From NCBI GenBank assembly GCA_046327715.1, contig JAXLXY010000005.1, positions 62,001 through 126,000 on the forward strand: a stretch of DNA of 64,000 bases. Direction: 5' to 3'. A model generated the notes under the pieces. That model saw only the letters and a program-made list of their open reading frames with translations. It did not search any database and was not told the DNA's origin. This document shows, one piece after another, positions 40,947 through 50,529 of this stretch; positions within the stretch are counted from its first letter, which is position 1, and every line of letters begins with the position of its first letter. The position numbers and the translations under genes were made by a program. The DNA comes from JADJOM01 sp046327715 (GTDB lineage Bacteria > Gemmatimonadota > Gemmatimonadetes > Gemmatimonadales > GWC2-71-9).

Positions 40947-43076
40947 ATGCGATCCTTCCGACTGCTGTCCCTCCTGGTGCTGCCGCTCCTGGCGGCCGCC
41001 CCGGTGCGTGCGCAGGCCCTCCTCGAGGGCGAGTATCCCGGCCTCGAAACCGGCAAGATGTGGACCTTCGACGTGCCGCCCAAGGAGTACTGGGCCGCGC
41101 GCTACGGCTTCACCCCCTCCGACCAGTGGATGGAGCACGTGCGCCTCTCGGCCGTGCGCTACGGCGGTGGCTGCTCCGCGTCGTTCGTCTCGGGCGACGG
41201 CCTGGTCATGACCAACCACCACTGCGCCCGTTCCTGCATCGAGAGCGCCACCCGCGAGGGCGAGGACTTCCTCACCAACGGCTTCTACGCCGGCAAGCGG
41301 GAGGACGAGCGGGCCTGCCAGGGGCTCTTCCTCGACCAGCTGCAGGCGATCAGCGACGTGACGGACCGGGTGACCCGCGCCGCGGCGCCGACCGCCGACG
41401 CCAAGACCGCGGCCAGCCAGCGGGCCAAGGCGATCAAGGCCATCGAGGATGAATGCGGCGCCACGGAACCCGATGCCGCCTGCCAGGTGGTGACGATGTA
41501 CCGTGGCGGCCAGTACAAGCTGTACCGCTTCCACCGCTTCAAGGACATCCGCCTGGTCTTCGCGCCGGAGGGCCAGATCGCCTTCTTCGGCGGCGACCCC
41601 GACAACTTCACCTACCCGCGCTGGAACCTCGACATGTCGTTCGTGCGGGCGTACGTCGACGGCAAGCCCGCCAGCACGCCGGACCACTTCACCTGGAGCC
41701 AGAACGGGAGCAAGGAAGGGGACCTGATCTTCGTCATCGGGAACCCGGGCTCCACCGGCCGCCTCAACACGATGGCGCAGCTCGAGTTCCTGCGTGACGT
41801 GCAGTACCCGGTGCAGCTGGACCAGCTCAAGCGGGTGATCGCGACCTACCATGCGCTCGGCCGCGCCGACTCGGTCCGCGGCAAGGCGCTGCGCAACACC
41901 ATCTTCGGCCTGGAGAACACCCAGAAGGCGATCCTGGGCTACCAGTCCGGGTTGCTGGACCCCCGGCTGATGGACCACAAGCGGAGCTGGGAGCGCGCCT
42001 TCCGCGCCAAGGTCGACGCCGACCCGGCGCTCAAGCGCCAGTATGGCCGCGCCTGGCAGGTCATCACGGAAGTCTCGGCCCGCCGCAAGGCGATCGACGT
42101 GCGCCGCCGCTACCACGCCGCCGGCGCCTACGGCAGCCGGCTGCTCAACCTGGCCCTCGGCGTGGTGCGGTACGGCACCGAGACCGCGAAGCCCGACGCC
42201 GACCGGCTGCCGCCCTACCAGGACGCGAACAAGGCGGGCCTGGAACGGAACCTCTTCGGCGGCGCCCCGGTCGACGCGGTACAGGAGACCGCGCTGCTGA
42301 CGGCCTACTTCACCGCCATGCAGGCCGAGCTCCCGGCCACCGATCCGGTGCTCCGGCAGGCGCTGCAGGGCCGCAGCCCCGAGGCGGCGGCGCAGGCGAT
42401 GGTCGCCGCCACGTCCCTCGGCACCGGGGAGGCCCGCAAGGCGCTCGCCACCGGTGGCGCCGCCGGGATCGCGGCGGCCACGGATCCCTTCGTCAGGCTG
42501 GCGCGGGTCATCGACCCGCTGGAGCGGGCCCTGGCCCGGGGGGTGGCCGACCTGAACGACCGCGAGGCCCAGGCCAACGAGCAGGTGGCCCGCGCGCTGC
42601 TCGCCGTCTTCGGCAGCGCCGTGGCGCCGGACGCGACCTTCAGCCTGCGCATCTCCGACGGTGAGGTCCGTCGCTACCCGATGAACGGCAGCGTGGCCGC
42701 GCCCTACACCACGTTCAACGGGCTGTACGAGCGGGCCAGCGCCTTCGGCGGCCAGCCGCCCTTCGACCTGCCGCCCCGGTGGGTCGAGCGCCGCGACTCG
42801 CTCGCGCCGGACACGCCCTTCAACGGCGTGGGCACCAATGACATCATCGGCGGCAACTCCGGCAGCCCGGTGGTCAATCGTGAGGCGGAGGTCGTGGGCC
42901 TCATCTTCGACGGCAACATCGAGATGCTGCCGAACCGGTTCCTGTTCACCGAACGGGTCGCGCGGTCGGTGTGGGTGGACTCGCGTGCGATCACCCACGC
43001 CCTGCGGCGGATCTACGACGCGCAGCCCCTGGCCGACGAGCTCGAGGGCACCCGTCAGGCGCGCCCGGCGATGTAA
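40947..43076 (+). CDS. S46-family dipeptidyl-peptidase (DPP7/DPP11-like)
   Basis: A 709-residue exported serine dipeptidyl-peptidase. The signal peptide is MRSFRLLSLLVLPLLAAAPVRAQA. Catalytic His lies in VMTNHHC (H91/H92, just after GGGCSASFVSGDGL). The nucleophile is S638 in NDIIGGNSGSPVVN. The helical lid domain lies between about residues 270 and 560. This arrangement (trypsin-like core interrupted by a helical lid) and length are typical of S46. These periplasmic enzymes release N-terminal dipeptides; DPP7 prefers hydrophobic and DPP11 acidic residues, and I cannot distinguish them here. I chose the ATG at 40947; a GTG at 40917 would add ten residues before the signal peptide. Confidence 0.93.
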   Translation: MRSFRLLSLLVLPLLAAAPVRAQALLEGEYPGLETGKMWTFDVPPKEYWAARYGFTPSDQWMEHVRLSAVRYGGGCSASFVSGDGLVMTNHHCARSCIESATREGEDFLTNGFYAGKREDERACQGLFLDQLQAISDVTDRVTRAAAPTADAKTAASQRAKAIKAIEDECGATEPDAACQVVTMYRGGQYKLYRFHRFKDIRLVFAPEGQIAFFGGDPDNFTYPRWNLDMSFVRAYVDGKPASTPDHFTWSQNGSKEGDLIFVIGNPGSTGRLNTMAQLEFLRDVQYPVQLDQLKRVIATYHALGRADSVRGKALRNTIFGLENTQKAILGYQSGLLDPRLMDHKRSWERAFRAKVDADPALKRQYGRAWQVITEVSARRKAIDVRRRYHAAGAYGSRLLNLALGVVRYGTETAKPDADRLPPYQDANKAGLERNLFGGAPVDAVQETALLTAYFTAMQAELPATDPVLRQALQGRSPEAAAQAMVAATSLGTGEARKALATGGAAGIAAATDPFVRLARVIDPLERALARGVADLNDREAQANEQVARALLAVFGSAVAPDATFSLRISDGEVRRYPMNGSVAAPYTTFNGLYERASAFGGQPPFDLPPRWVERRDSLAPDTPFNGVGTNDIIGGNSGSPVVNREAEVVGLIFDGNIEMLPNRFLFTERVARSVWVDSRAITHALRRIYDAQPLADELEGTRQARPAM

Positions 43077-43099
43077 TCGACTCTTCATCGTTTCTTCGG

Positions 43100-43123
43100 T
43101 CGGCCCGGCCCCCGCCGGGCCGA
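43100..43123. terminator. Hairpin after the S46 peptidase gene
   Basis: A perfect 10-bp stem TCGGCCCGGC/GCCGGGCCGA (43100-43109 with 43114-43123) with a CCCC loop lies between two plus-strand genes. There is no T-tract, so termination strength is uncertain. Confidence 0.55.
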
Positions 43124-43172
43124 TCGCGTTCCTGCCTCTGGCGTTCCGGCGCCGGGCCCGTGACTATTGGGC

Positions 43173-46100
43173 ATGGGTCGGCCCGGACGCCCGTTCTGGC
43201 ACGGTGGCGCCTTCTTGGGCGCATTGCTCATCGCAGTCTTCCTGCGAGAGCAGGGTGGCGCCGTCGACATGGCCATCATCTGGCTGCCGACGGGCGTGGC
43301 CGTGGCCGGCCTCTGGCTGCTGGGCCTCCGGTACTGGTGGCTCGTCGCGGCCGCCACGCTCGTCCAGCGCTTCGTGATCGGCTACTACCCCAGTGTGGCG
43401 CTGCCGGCGGCCGCCGGCAGCGCCGCCGAGGCGGTGCTGGGCGTGCTGGTCCTGCGCCGTCTCGGCTGCCGGGGGCGCTTCGACAGCCTGCGCGACGTCC
43501 TCGCCCTCTTCGCGGCCGCCCTCATCGCGCCGCTCGCCAGCGTCGCCGGCTCCTACCTCGGCCGGATGTTCCTCTGGACCCACCCGGACATGCCCTTCTA
43601 CTCCGGCTGGAACGGCTGGTGGCGCATGAACGCGCTCGGCCTGCTGGCGGTGGTGCCCCTGGCGCTGACCTGGCTCGGGACCCCGGTGGCCCGGCCGCGC
43701 ACGCGGGAGGTGCTCGAGGCGCTGCTGGTCGCGCTGGTGACCGCCGCCATCCTCTGGCTGGTCATGACGGCGGTACCCCCGGGCACCACGGCGGTGATGC
43801 TGCTGTTCCTGGTGCTCCCCGTCGCGCTGTACGCCGCGGTCCGCTTCGGGCCGCGGGGGGCGGCATCGACCGCGGTCCTTGGCGCCGTGGGTGTGGCCAT
43901 CCTCGCCACCCACGGCGTGGGGCCGTTCATGGCGGTGCCCAAGCCCGAGCGGCACGTCGCCATCCAGGTGTTCGAGGTGATGCTGCTGGCCATTCCCCTG
44001 GTGCTCGGCGCGCTGCTGGCGGAGCGCGAGGCCAGCGCGGCCCTGCTGCTCGAGAGCGACGTGGCGCGCCGGGCCTTCGAGCGGCTCATCCCGGACATCA
44101 CCTACCGCATCCGCGCCGACGGCACCTACCTCGACGCCCACGTCCCACCGGGCGCCATCGTCACCCTGCCCCCGGCGGAGATCCTCGGGCGGCGGGTGCG
44201 CGACGTGGTGCCCCACGCCGCCGACATGATGGAGGGGGCGATCGCTGCGGCCCTGCGGGGCGAGCAGCCCGCCCCGGTCGAGTACGAAGTGGTGCACATG
44301 GGCCGGCGCCGGATGCGGGAGGCGCGGTACGTCCGGCTCAATGACCACGAGGTGCTCGGGCTGGTCCGCGACATCACCGAACGGCGCCGGGTGGAGCAGG
44401 TGCTGGGGTGGCAGGCGGAGGTGCTCGAGTACATCGCCACCGGCCGGCCGCTGCAGGAGATCTTCGACCTGCTGGGGCGGGGCATCGAGGGCCTCTGCGA
44501 TGGTGGCCTGGCCTCGGTGCTCCTGCTGCAGGGGCGTCAGATCGCCGTGGCCTGGGCGCCCGGGCTGCCGGCGGCCTACTCGGCCGCGCTGGAGGGACAG
44601 GAGATCGGTCCCGCCGCCGGCTCCTGCGGCACGGCGGCGCACGAGAACCGCACCGTCGTGGTGAGCGACATCGCCACCGACCCGCTGTGGGCCGCCTACC
44701 GCGAGCTGGCGCTGGGGTATGACCTGCGGGCCTGCTGGTCCGTGCCCATCCGGGCGCCGGGGGGCCAGGTCCTCGGCACCTTCGCGATCTACTACCGCGA
44801 GCCCCGGGCGCCCGGCGCGGGCGAGGTCGCGCTGGTGGAGCGCGCCGCGGTCCTCGCGGGCATCGCGATGGACCGCGAGCGGCGCGAGGACCTCCTCGCC
44901 TCCGTCAACCGCAACGTCAACGAGGGCCTGTACCGCAGCACCCCGGAGCGCGGGCTCGTCTACGTGAACCAGGCGTTCGCGCGGATGTTCGGCTACGGGA
45001 GCCCCGAGGAGATGCTGCAGCTCACCTCCCGGATGCTCTACGAGGATCCGGAGCGGCGGGAGCAGCTCAAGCGGCAGATCGCCGCGCACGGCTACTTCGT
45101 CAACGAGGAGGTCCGCTTCCGGCGGCGCGACGGCACCGTGTTCTGGGGCCTCGTCTCGAGCACCGGGATCCCCGGACCCGACGGGGTGGTGGCGTACTAT
45201 GACGGCGCCGTCGCCGACATCACGTCCCGGAAGGCCCTCGAGGAACAGCTCCGCCAGGCGCAGAAGATGGAGGCCGTGGGCAAGCTGGCCGGCGGGATCG
45301 CGCACGACTTCAACAACCTGCTCACCGCCATCTCCGGCTACGCCGAGGCCATCCGCGAGGCCGTGCCACCGGCCGGCGAGGTGCGCGCCGACATCGACGA
45401 GGTCCTCAAGGCCGCCGACCGGGCCGCCAGCCTCACCCGCCAGCTCCTGGCCTACAGCCGGCAGCAGGTGCTCTCCCCCCGCGTGCTCGACCTCACCGCG
45501 GTCGTGGAGCAGCTCGGCGGCATGCTGCGCCGGCTGATCGGCGAGGACATCCGGCTCGTCATCCGCCACGACGCGGGCGAGACCCACGTCCGGGTGGACC
45601 GCAGCCAGCTGGAACAGGTGATCCTCAACCTCGTGGTGAACGCGCGCGACGCGATGCCCTCCGGTGGCACGCTCACGATCTCCACCACCGCCGTGGAGGT
45701 GGACGAGGCGCTCGCCCAGAGCCAGGTGGACCTCGAACCCGGCCCCTACGTGGCGCTCGCGGTGCGGGACACCGGGGTCGGGATGGCCAGCGAGGTGCAG
45801 CACCGGGCCTTCGACCCCTTCTTCACCACCAAGGAGCAGGGCAAGGGCACCGGGCTCGGCCTCTCCACCGTGTACGGCATCGTCAAGCAGAGCGGCGGCG
45901 CGGTGTGGCTGGAGAGCGCCCCCGGTGCCGGCACGACGGTGTCGATATACCTTCCACGCGTCGCCCCGGCCCCCGAGGTGGCGGATGCCGCCACCCCGGA
46001 ACCCGCCGCCGCGCCGCGGGGTACCGTGCTGGTGGTCGAGGATGAGCGCATGGTGCGTGACCTGGTCCGGCGCACCCTGGCCCGCGCGGGCTACCACGTC

Positions 46101-46397
46101 CTCGAGGCCGTCGACGGCGAGGCGGCCCTGGCACTCGCGCGGGCCGAGGACGGTCCGATCGACCTGCTGCTCACCGACGTGGTGATGCCGCGGATGGGGG
46201 GGCGGCAGCTGGCCACCCGGCTGCAGGAGGAACGGCCCGGGCTCCGGGTCCTGTTCATGTCGGGCTACGCCAGCGACGCCGGCGACCTGCACGACCTCGT
46301 GCTCGGAGCCGGCGACTTCCTGCAGAAGCCGTTTGCGCCCTCCCGCCTCCTGGAACGGGTCGGCGCGCTCCTCGCGCCCGGGACGGTGCCGGGCTGA
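43173..46397 (+). CDS. Hybrid sensor histidine kinase: MASE1-PAS-GAF-PAS-HisKA-HATPase-REC
   Basis: A 1074-residue phosphorelay protein. Residues about 1-280 are a MASE1-type membrane sensor with eight or so helices (IIWLPTGVAVAGLWLLGL, SVAGSYLGRMFLW). A PAS domain (FERLIPDITYRIRADGTYLDA), a GAF domain (EYIATGRPLQEIFDLLGRGIEGL) and a second PAS (LYRSTPERGLVYVNQAFARMFGY) follow. The kinase core has H711 in GGIAHDFNNLLTAISGYAEAI and ATP-binding motifs VILNLVVNARDAM, VRDTGVGM, GKGTGLGLSTVYGIV. The C-terminal receiver carries phospho-acceptor D1002 (LLLTDVVMPRMGG). HDFNNLL-type kinases with an attached receiver are common in delta-proteobacteria-like and Gemmatimonadota genomes. The start is ATG at 43173; a TTG at 43167 is possible. 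No cognate output regulator is adjacent. Confidence 0.93.
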   Translation: MGRPGRPFWHGGAFLGALLIAVFLREQGGAVDMAIIWLPTGVAVAGLWLLGLRYWWLVAAATLVQRFVIGYYPSVALPAAAGSAAEAVLGVLVLRRLGCRGRFDSLRDVLALFAAALIAPLASVAGSYLGRMFLWTHPDMPFYSGWNGWWRMNALGLLAVVPLALTWLGTPVARPRTREVLEALLVALVTAAILWLVMTAVPPGTTAVMLLFLVLPVALYAAVRFGPRGAASTAVLGAVGVAILATHGVGPFMAVPKPERHVAIQVFEVMLLAIPLVLGALLAEREASAALLLESDVARRAFERLIPDITYRIRADGTYLDAHVPPGAIVTLPPAEILGRRVRDVVPHAADMMEGAIAAALRGEQPAPVEYEVVHMGRRRMREARYVRLNDHEVLGLVRDITERRRVEQVLGWQAEVLEYIATGRPLQEIFDLLGRGIEGLCDGGLASVLLLQGRQIAVAWAPGLPAAYSAALEGQEIGPAAGSCGTAAHENRTVVVSDIATDPLWAAYRELALGYDLRACWSVPIRAPGGQVLGTFAIYYREPRAPGAGEVALVERAAVLAGIAMDRERREDLLASVNRNVNEGLYRSTPERGLVYVNQAFARMFGYGSPEEMLQLTSRMLYEDPERREQLKRQIAAHGYFVNEEVRFRRRDGTVFWGLVSSTGIPGPDGVVAYYDGAVADITSRKALEEQLRQAQKMEAVGKLAGGIAHDFNNLLTAISGYAEAIREAVPPAGEVRADIDEVLKAADRAASLTRQLLAYSRQQVLSPRVLDLTAVVEQLGGMLRRLIGEDIRLVIRHDAGETHVRVDRSQLEQVILNLVVNARDAMPSGGTLTISTTAVEVDEALAQSQVDLEPGPYVALAVRDTGVGMASEVQHRAFDPFFTTKEQGKGTGLGLSTVYGIVKQSGGAVWLESAPGAGTTVSIYLPRVAPAPEVADAATPEPAAAPRGTVLVVEDERMVRDLVRRTLARAGYHVLEAVDGEAALALARAEDGPIDLLLTDVVMPRMGGRQLATRLQEERPGLRVLFMSGYASDAGDLHDLVLGAGDFLQKPFAPSRLLERVGALLAPGTVPG

Positions 46398-46425
46398 AAC
46401 TCCCCATCCCCCCTGGGAGGTGCTC

Positions 46426-47877
46426 GTGCCCGTGCTGTTCCCCGCCCGCCGTCTCGCCGGCCCGTGCCTCGCGGGCTGCCTGGCCTTGAGCGTCGCCAAC
46501 TGCGCCACCAATCCCGTCACCGGCCGCCGGGAGCTCTCGCTGGTGTCGGAATCGCAGGAGATTGCGATGGGCCGGGAGTACTCGGCCCAGGTGGCCCAGG
46601 AGATGGGGGTCTACCCCGACTCCGCGGTGCAGGCCTACGCCTCGCGGCTGGGCCGCGAGATCGCGGTCACCACCGAGCGGCCGAAGCTCCCGTGGACCTT
46701 CACGGTGATGGACGATCCGCAGGTCAACGCCTTCGCGCTGCCCGGCGGCTACATCTTCATCACGCGCGGCATCCTCACCCACATGAATTCCGAGGCCGAG
46801 CTGGCCAGCGTCCTGGGCCATGAGATCGGGCACGTCACCGCCCGGCACTCGGTGCAGCAGATGACCCGGCAGCAGCTGGCCCAGATCGGGCTCATGGCCG
46901 GCGCCATCGCCTCCGACCGGATCGCGCAGAACCTGGGCATGATCAGCCAGGGCCTCGGGGTGCTGTTCCTCAAGTACGGCCGGGACGACGAGTCGCAGGC
47001 CGATGGCCTCGGCTTCCGCTACGCGCTGACCGACGGCTACGACGTGCGCCGGATGGTGGACATGTTCCAGATCCTGCAGCGCGTCACCGCCCGCGCCGGC
47101 CAGCGGATCCCCGAGTGGCAGTCCACCCACCCCGACCCGGGCAACCGGATCGAGGCGACGGAGCGCCGGATCGCGAAGCTGACCGTGCCGCTCGACGGCA
47201 AGAAGGTGAACCGCGACCCGTTCCTGCGGATGATCGACGGGATGGTGTACGGGGAGAACCCGCGGCAGGGGTACTTCAAGGACGGCAGCTTCCTGCACCC
47301 GGACCTGGCCTTCCAGCTGGACTTCCCCGCGGGCTGGCAGACGGCCAACCAGCCGTCGTCGGTCCTGGGGGTGAGCCCGTCGCAGGACGCGCAGGTGCAG
47401 CTGTCCCTCTCCGGCCAGGATCCGCCGGCCACGGCGCTGCAGAAGTTCCTGGGCCAGCAGGGGATCCAGCCGGGCCAGGGGCGCTCACTCACCCTCAATG
47501 GCAACCCGGCGGCCCAGGCGCCGTTCACCGCCCAGACCGAGGACGGCCGCACCCTCTCCGGCCTGGTCACGTTCGTGGCCTATGGCGGGACGACCTACCA
47601 GCTCCTCGGCATCAGCGCCGCGGCCGCCGGCACGTACGACCGCGCCTTCCAGTCCTTCGCGGGGAGCTTCCGGAAGCTGACGGACCCGGCCGCGCTCGCG
47701 GTCAAGCCCAACCGGATCCAGATCACCCCGGTCACCCGGGCCATGACGCTGGCGGAGTTCAACCGCCAGTATCCCTCGACGATCCCGATCGAGGACCTGG
47801 CGCTGATCAACGGACTGGCCGACGGCAATGCCCAGGTGGCGGCGGGGACCTCGCTCAAGCGGGTGGTCGCCAGGTAG
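46426..47877 (+). CDS. M48-family periplasmic metalloprotease lipoprotein
   Basis: A 483-residue protease starting with GTG behind GGGAGG. The signal peptide has a lipobox near VANC, followed by TNPVTGRRELSLVSESQEI, typical of BepA/YfgC-like M48 proteins. The zinc site is H132-E133-x-x-H136 in VLGHEIGHVTARH; the third ligand is probably the Glu in ESQADGLGFRYAL. A middle domain (PWTFTVMDDPQVNAFALPGGYIFITRG) precedes it. The C-terminal region adds a beta-rich domain and a LysM-like end (RAMTLAEFNRQYPSTIPIEDLALINGL). Family members degrade misfolded outer-membrane proteins. The hybrid kinase gene ends 28 nt upstream, so co-transcription is possible. Confidence 0.92.
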   Translation: MPVLFPARRLAGPCLAGCLALSVANCATNPVTGRRELSLVSESQEIAMGREYSAQVAQEMGVYPDSAVQAYASRLGREIAVTTERPKLPWTFTVMDDPQVNAFALPGGYIFITRGILTHMNSEAELASVLGHEIGHVTARHSVQQMTRQQLAQIGLMAGAIASDRIAQNLGMISQGLGVLFLKYGRDDESQADGLGFRYALTDGYDVRRMVDMFQILQRVTARAGQRIPEWQSTHPDPGNRIEATERRIAKLTVPLDGKKVNRDPFLRMIDGMVYGENPRQGYFKDGSFLHPDLAFQLDFPAGWQTANQPSSVLGVSPSQDAQVQLSLSGQDPPATALQKFLGQQGIQPGQGRSLTLNGNPAAQAPFTAQTEDGRTLSGLVTFVAYGGTTYQLLGISAAAAGTYDRAFQSFAGSFRKLTDPAALAVKPNRIQITPVTRAMTLAEFNRQYPSTIPIEDLALINGLADGNAQVAAGTSLKRVVAR

Positions 47878-47904
47878 TCCCGGGCGCCGGGGTCCGGGCA
47901 CGCC

Positions 47905-47935
47905 AACGGGGGACGGGCCAGGCCCGTCCCCCGTT
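47905..47935. terminator. Strong bidirectional terminator hairpin
   Basis: A perfect 14-bp stem AACGGGGGACGGGC/GCCCGTCCCCCGTT (47905-47918 with 47922-47935, loop CAG) lies between the convergent M48 protease and VWA-domain genes. AA/TT bases close the outer end. Confidence 0.8.
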
Positions 47936-47965
47936 GTCCGTCCCGCTCCCGTCCCCGGCGCGCGG

Positions 47966-49249
47966 TCAGGACACGCGGCGGGTCTTCCGCTTCATGAAGT
48001 CCATCAGGATGAACTGGCCCAGCGTCATGGTGCTGGTGAAGTACGCCTTGCCGCGGCAGATCTCCGAGACCCGCTTCACGAACTCCACCAGCGACCGCTC
48101 CCGCGCCAGCATGAACGTGTTGATCATGATGCCGGCGCGGCGGCAGTTGGCCACCTCCCGGTAGGTCTCCTGCAGGATGCGCGGATCGAGCCCGATCGAG
48201 TTCACGTACACCTGGCCGTCGGGCAGGGTCATCGCCGAGGGCTTGCCGTCGGTGATCATGATGACCTGCCGCATGTCCTTCTTCTGCGCCATCAGGATGC
48301 GGCGGGCGAGCTTGAGCCCCTCGGCGGTGTTGGTGTGGTACGGTCCCACCTGGACCTGCGGCAGCGCCGCGAGCGGGATCTCCTCCGCGCTGTCGTGGAA
48401 GAGGACACAGCGGATGGAGTCGCCGGGGAACTGGGTCCGGATCAGGTGGGTGAGGGCCAGCGCCACCTTCTTGGCCGGGGTGAAGCGGTCCTCGCCGTAG
48501 AGGATCATCGAGTGGGAGCAATCGAGCATCAGGACGGTGGCCGCCGAGGAGCGGTACTCGGACTGGTGCACCATCAGGTCGTCGTACTCGAGGTTGAGCG
48601 GGACGCCCAGGCCCTCGCGCGCGAGGGCACGGCCCAGCGTGGCGGGCACGTCGAGGTTGAGGGTATCCCCGAACTCGTAGGGCTTGCTCGCGACCTCCGA
48701 CTCGATGCTGGTGGCGAAGTGCGGCGTGTCGTGGGCGCCGGCGCTCGACTTGCCCACCGTGCCGAGCAGCCCCTTGAGGGTCTTGTAGCCCAGGAAGTCG
48801 GCGCCCTTCTCCGTGAGGCCGAACTGCACCTGCCGGGCCGCCGCGCGGGCCTGGCCCTCGGGGCCGTGCACCGCGGAGTACCCGGCCGGGAGCTGCGGTG
48901 CCTCGGTCAGGTTGAGGTACCCCTCGTCCATCAGGCGGCGGACGATCTCGTCCAGCAGCTGGGCCAGCTGCTGTTCCACCGCCTGATCCCGGGCGGCATC
49001 CCCGGTGGACTCGCCCCGGAGCAGCTGCATCATCTCCGGGGTGAGCTGCCCGGACTGCATCAGCGCCCGGAGGATCGCGTCGCGGAGCGACTCGAGGGAC
49101 CGGTCCCCCTGGTCCTCTCCCCCCCACCAGCTCTCCCCCCCGGCGAACCCGGACTGAAGCAGGAAGTCCCCCAGCTGGTCCAGGAGGGCCTGGAGGTTCA
49201 CCGCCTCGGCGAGGCCGGGGACGTACTTGGAGTAGGTGGTGAAGCGCAT
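47966..49249 (-). CDS. VWA-domain protein (partner of MoxR/Mg-chelatase-type ATPases)
   Basis: A 427-residue cytoplasmic protein. The N-terminal half is alpha-helical (AILRALMQSGQLTPEMMQLLRG, LAQLLDEIVRRLMDEGYLNL). The von Willebrand A domain is in the C-terminal half (about 230-427) with the metal-binding MIDAS motif DCSHSM in VLMLDCSHSMILYGEDRFTPAKKVALAL and later MITDGKPSAM. This architecture is that of the VWA subunit that works with a MoxR or ChlI-like AAA+ ATPase in metal insertion or complex remodelling. Such an ATPase lies at 52252-53724, separated by three plus-strand genes. The AT-rich spacer at 49250-49277 holds a TATAGT on the minus strand, only 5 nt before the ATG. Confidence 0.88.
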   Translation of the reverse strand: MRFTTYSKYVPGLAEAVNLQALLDQLGDFLLQSGFAGGESWWGGEDQGDRSLESLRDAILRALMQSGQLTPEMMQLLRGESTGDAARDQAVEQQLAQLLDEIVRRLMDEGYLNLTEAPQLPAGYSAVHGPEGQARAAARQVQFGLTEKGADFLGYKTLKGLLGTVGKSSAGAHDTPHFATSIESEVASKPYEFGDTLNLDVPATLGRALAREGLGVPLNLEYDDLMVHQSEYRSSAATVLMLDCSHSMILYGEDRFTPAKKVALALTHLIRTQFPGDSIRCVLFHDSAEEIPLAALPQVQVGPYHTNTAEGLKLARRILMAQKKDMRQVIMITDGKPSAMTLPDGQVYVNSIGLDPRILQETYREVANCRRAGIMINTFMLARERSLVEFVKRVSEICRGKAYFTSTMTLGQFILMDFMKRKTRRVS

Positions 49250-49277
49250 ATCCTACTATACACCTTACCTTTCATTT

Positions 49278-50519
49278 GTGCTCCCCGGCGCCCAGAACCC
49301 CTTCCACGCCCTCCGCCACCGGAACTTCCGGCTCTTTTCCATTGGCCAGTTCATCTCCCTGGCCGGGACCTGGATGCAGGTGGTGGCGCTGGGCTGGCTG
49401 GTGCTCGACCTGACCAACTCCCCGTTCTACGTGGGGCTGGTCAGCACGCTCACCTCCCTGCCGATCCTGCTGTTCACCCTCTGGGGCGGCGTGCTCGCCG
49501 ACCGGGTCCACCGGCGCCGGGCGCTGATCCTGCTGCAGTCGCTGATGCTCGGGGACGCGCTGGCCCTGGCGCTGCTCACGGTGACGGGCCACGTGACGGT
49601 GGGCTGGGTCATGGCGCTCGCGCTGGTGCACGGGACGTCGGCAGCGTTCGAGGTGCCCATCCGGCAGGCGTTCATCGTGGAGATGGTGGGGAAGGAGGAC
49701 CTGATGAACGCCATCGCGCTCAACAGCTCCAACTTCAACCTCACCCGCATCTTCGGGCCGGCGCTCGCCGGGGGCATCGTGGCCTGGGTCGGCGTCGCCC
49801 CCTGCTTCTTCATCAACGCCGCGAGCTTCCTGGCGGTCATCGGCTGCCTCCTCCTGATGGAGGACGCCGGGGGGAGGGCCGCGGCCCCGGGCCGCTCGGC
49901 GCTGTCGACCCTGCGCGAGGGCACCCGTTACGTGCTCGACACCCCGCTGCCCCGGGCGCTGCTCACCCTGACCGCGCTCTACGCCATCTTCGGCTTCGCG
50001 TTCATCAGCATGCTGCCGGTCTTCGCCCGCGACGTGCTGCACACGGGGGCGGAGGGCTACGGCGGGCTGATGACCGCGGTGGGGGTCGGTGCCAGTGTCG
50101 GGGCGCTCGGGATGGCGGCCATCGGGCACCGTGTCGCCCGGCTCCGGATCATCCGCGCGGCCGGGATGGCCTTTGCGCTCACGCTCGCCGCCACGGCGCT
50201 GGTGGACCGGTGGTGGTACGCGGCCGTGGCGCTGGCGGTGGCGGGCTGCGCCATGATCCTCAACAATGTCAGCACCAACACCCAGCTGCAGATGACGGCG
50301 CCGGATCACCTGCGCGGCCGCGTGATGGGCTTCTACTCCCTCATGGTGCTGGGCATGGCGCCGTTCGGCTCGCTCCAGGCCGGGTGGGTCTCGGAGCACC
50401 TCGGGGTGCCCATGTGCCTGGCGCTGGGGGCGCTGGTCACCGCCGCCGGCACGCTGTGGCTGGTGCGGCCCGTCCCCGTGCCGTCACCCCCGTCTGGCGC
50501 GGCCGGGGCCGGCGGGTAA
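49278..50519 (+). CDS. MFS transporter (EntS/MFS_3-like exporter)
   Basis: A 413-residue major-facilitator protein with about 12 helices, starting NPFHALRHRNFRLFSIGQFISLAGTWMQVVALGWLVLDLT, the typical opening of MFS_3 exporters. Other family blocks are PILLFTLWGGVLADRVHRRRALI (loop 2-3 motif), NAIALNSSNFNLTRIFGPALAGGIVA, and LQMTAPDHLRGRVMGFYSL. It should export a small molecule by proton antiport; the substrate is unknown. I prefer GTG at 49278; an upstream GTG at 49236 overlaps the divergent VWA gene start. It is followed after 10 nt by the cytidylate-kinase-like gene. Confidence 0.9.
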   Translation: MLPGAQNPFHALRHRNFRLFSIGQFISLAGTWMQVVALGWLVLDLTNSPFYVGLVSTLTSLPILLFTLWGGVLADRVHRRRALILLQSLMLGDALALALLTVTGHVTVGWVMALALVHGTSAAFEVPIRQAFIVEMVGKEDLMNAIALNSSNFNLTRIFGPALAGGIVAWVGVAPCFFINAASFLAVIGCLLLMEDAGGRAAAPGRSALSTLREGTRYVLDTPLPRALLTLTALYAIFGFAFISMLPVFARDVLHTGAEGYGGLMTAVGVGASVGALGMAAIGHRVARLRIIRAAGMAFALTLAATALVDRWWYAAVALAVAGCAMILNNVSTNTQLQMTAPDHLRGRVMGFYSLMVLGMAPFGSLQAGWVSEHLGVPMCLALGALVTAAGTLWLVRPVPVPSPPSGAAGAGG

Positions 50520-50529
50520 CGTTGACCCC

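Noticed and set aside
43164..46520. A 1118-codon open frame on the minus strand opposite the hybrid histidine kinase
   Set aside because: It is antisense to a gene with clear domains, has low-complexity Arg/Gly/His/Asp-rich translation and no recognisable motif. Long antisense frames are expected at this base composition. The same applies to 23191-26103 plus, 47828-50536 plus, 16980-19385 minus and 51190-53862 plus.
49250..49277. Leaderless promoter for the VWA gene
   Set aside because: TATAGT lies 5 nt before the ATG, but there is no matching -35, so I only mention it in the gene entry.
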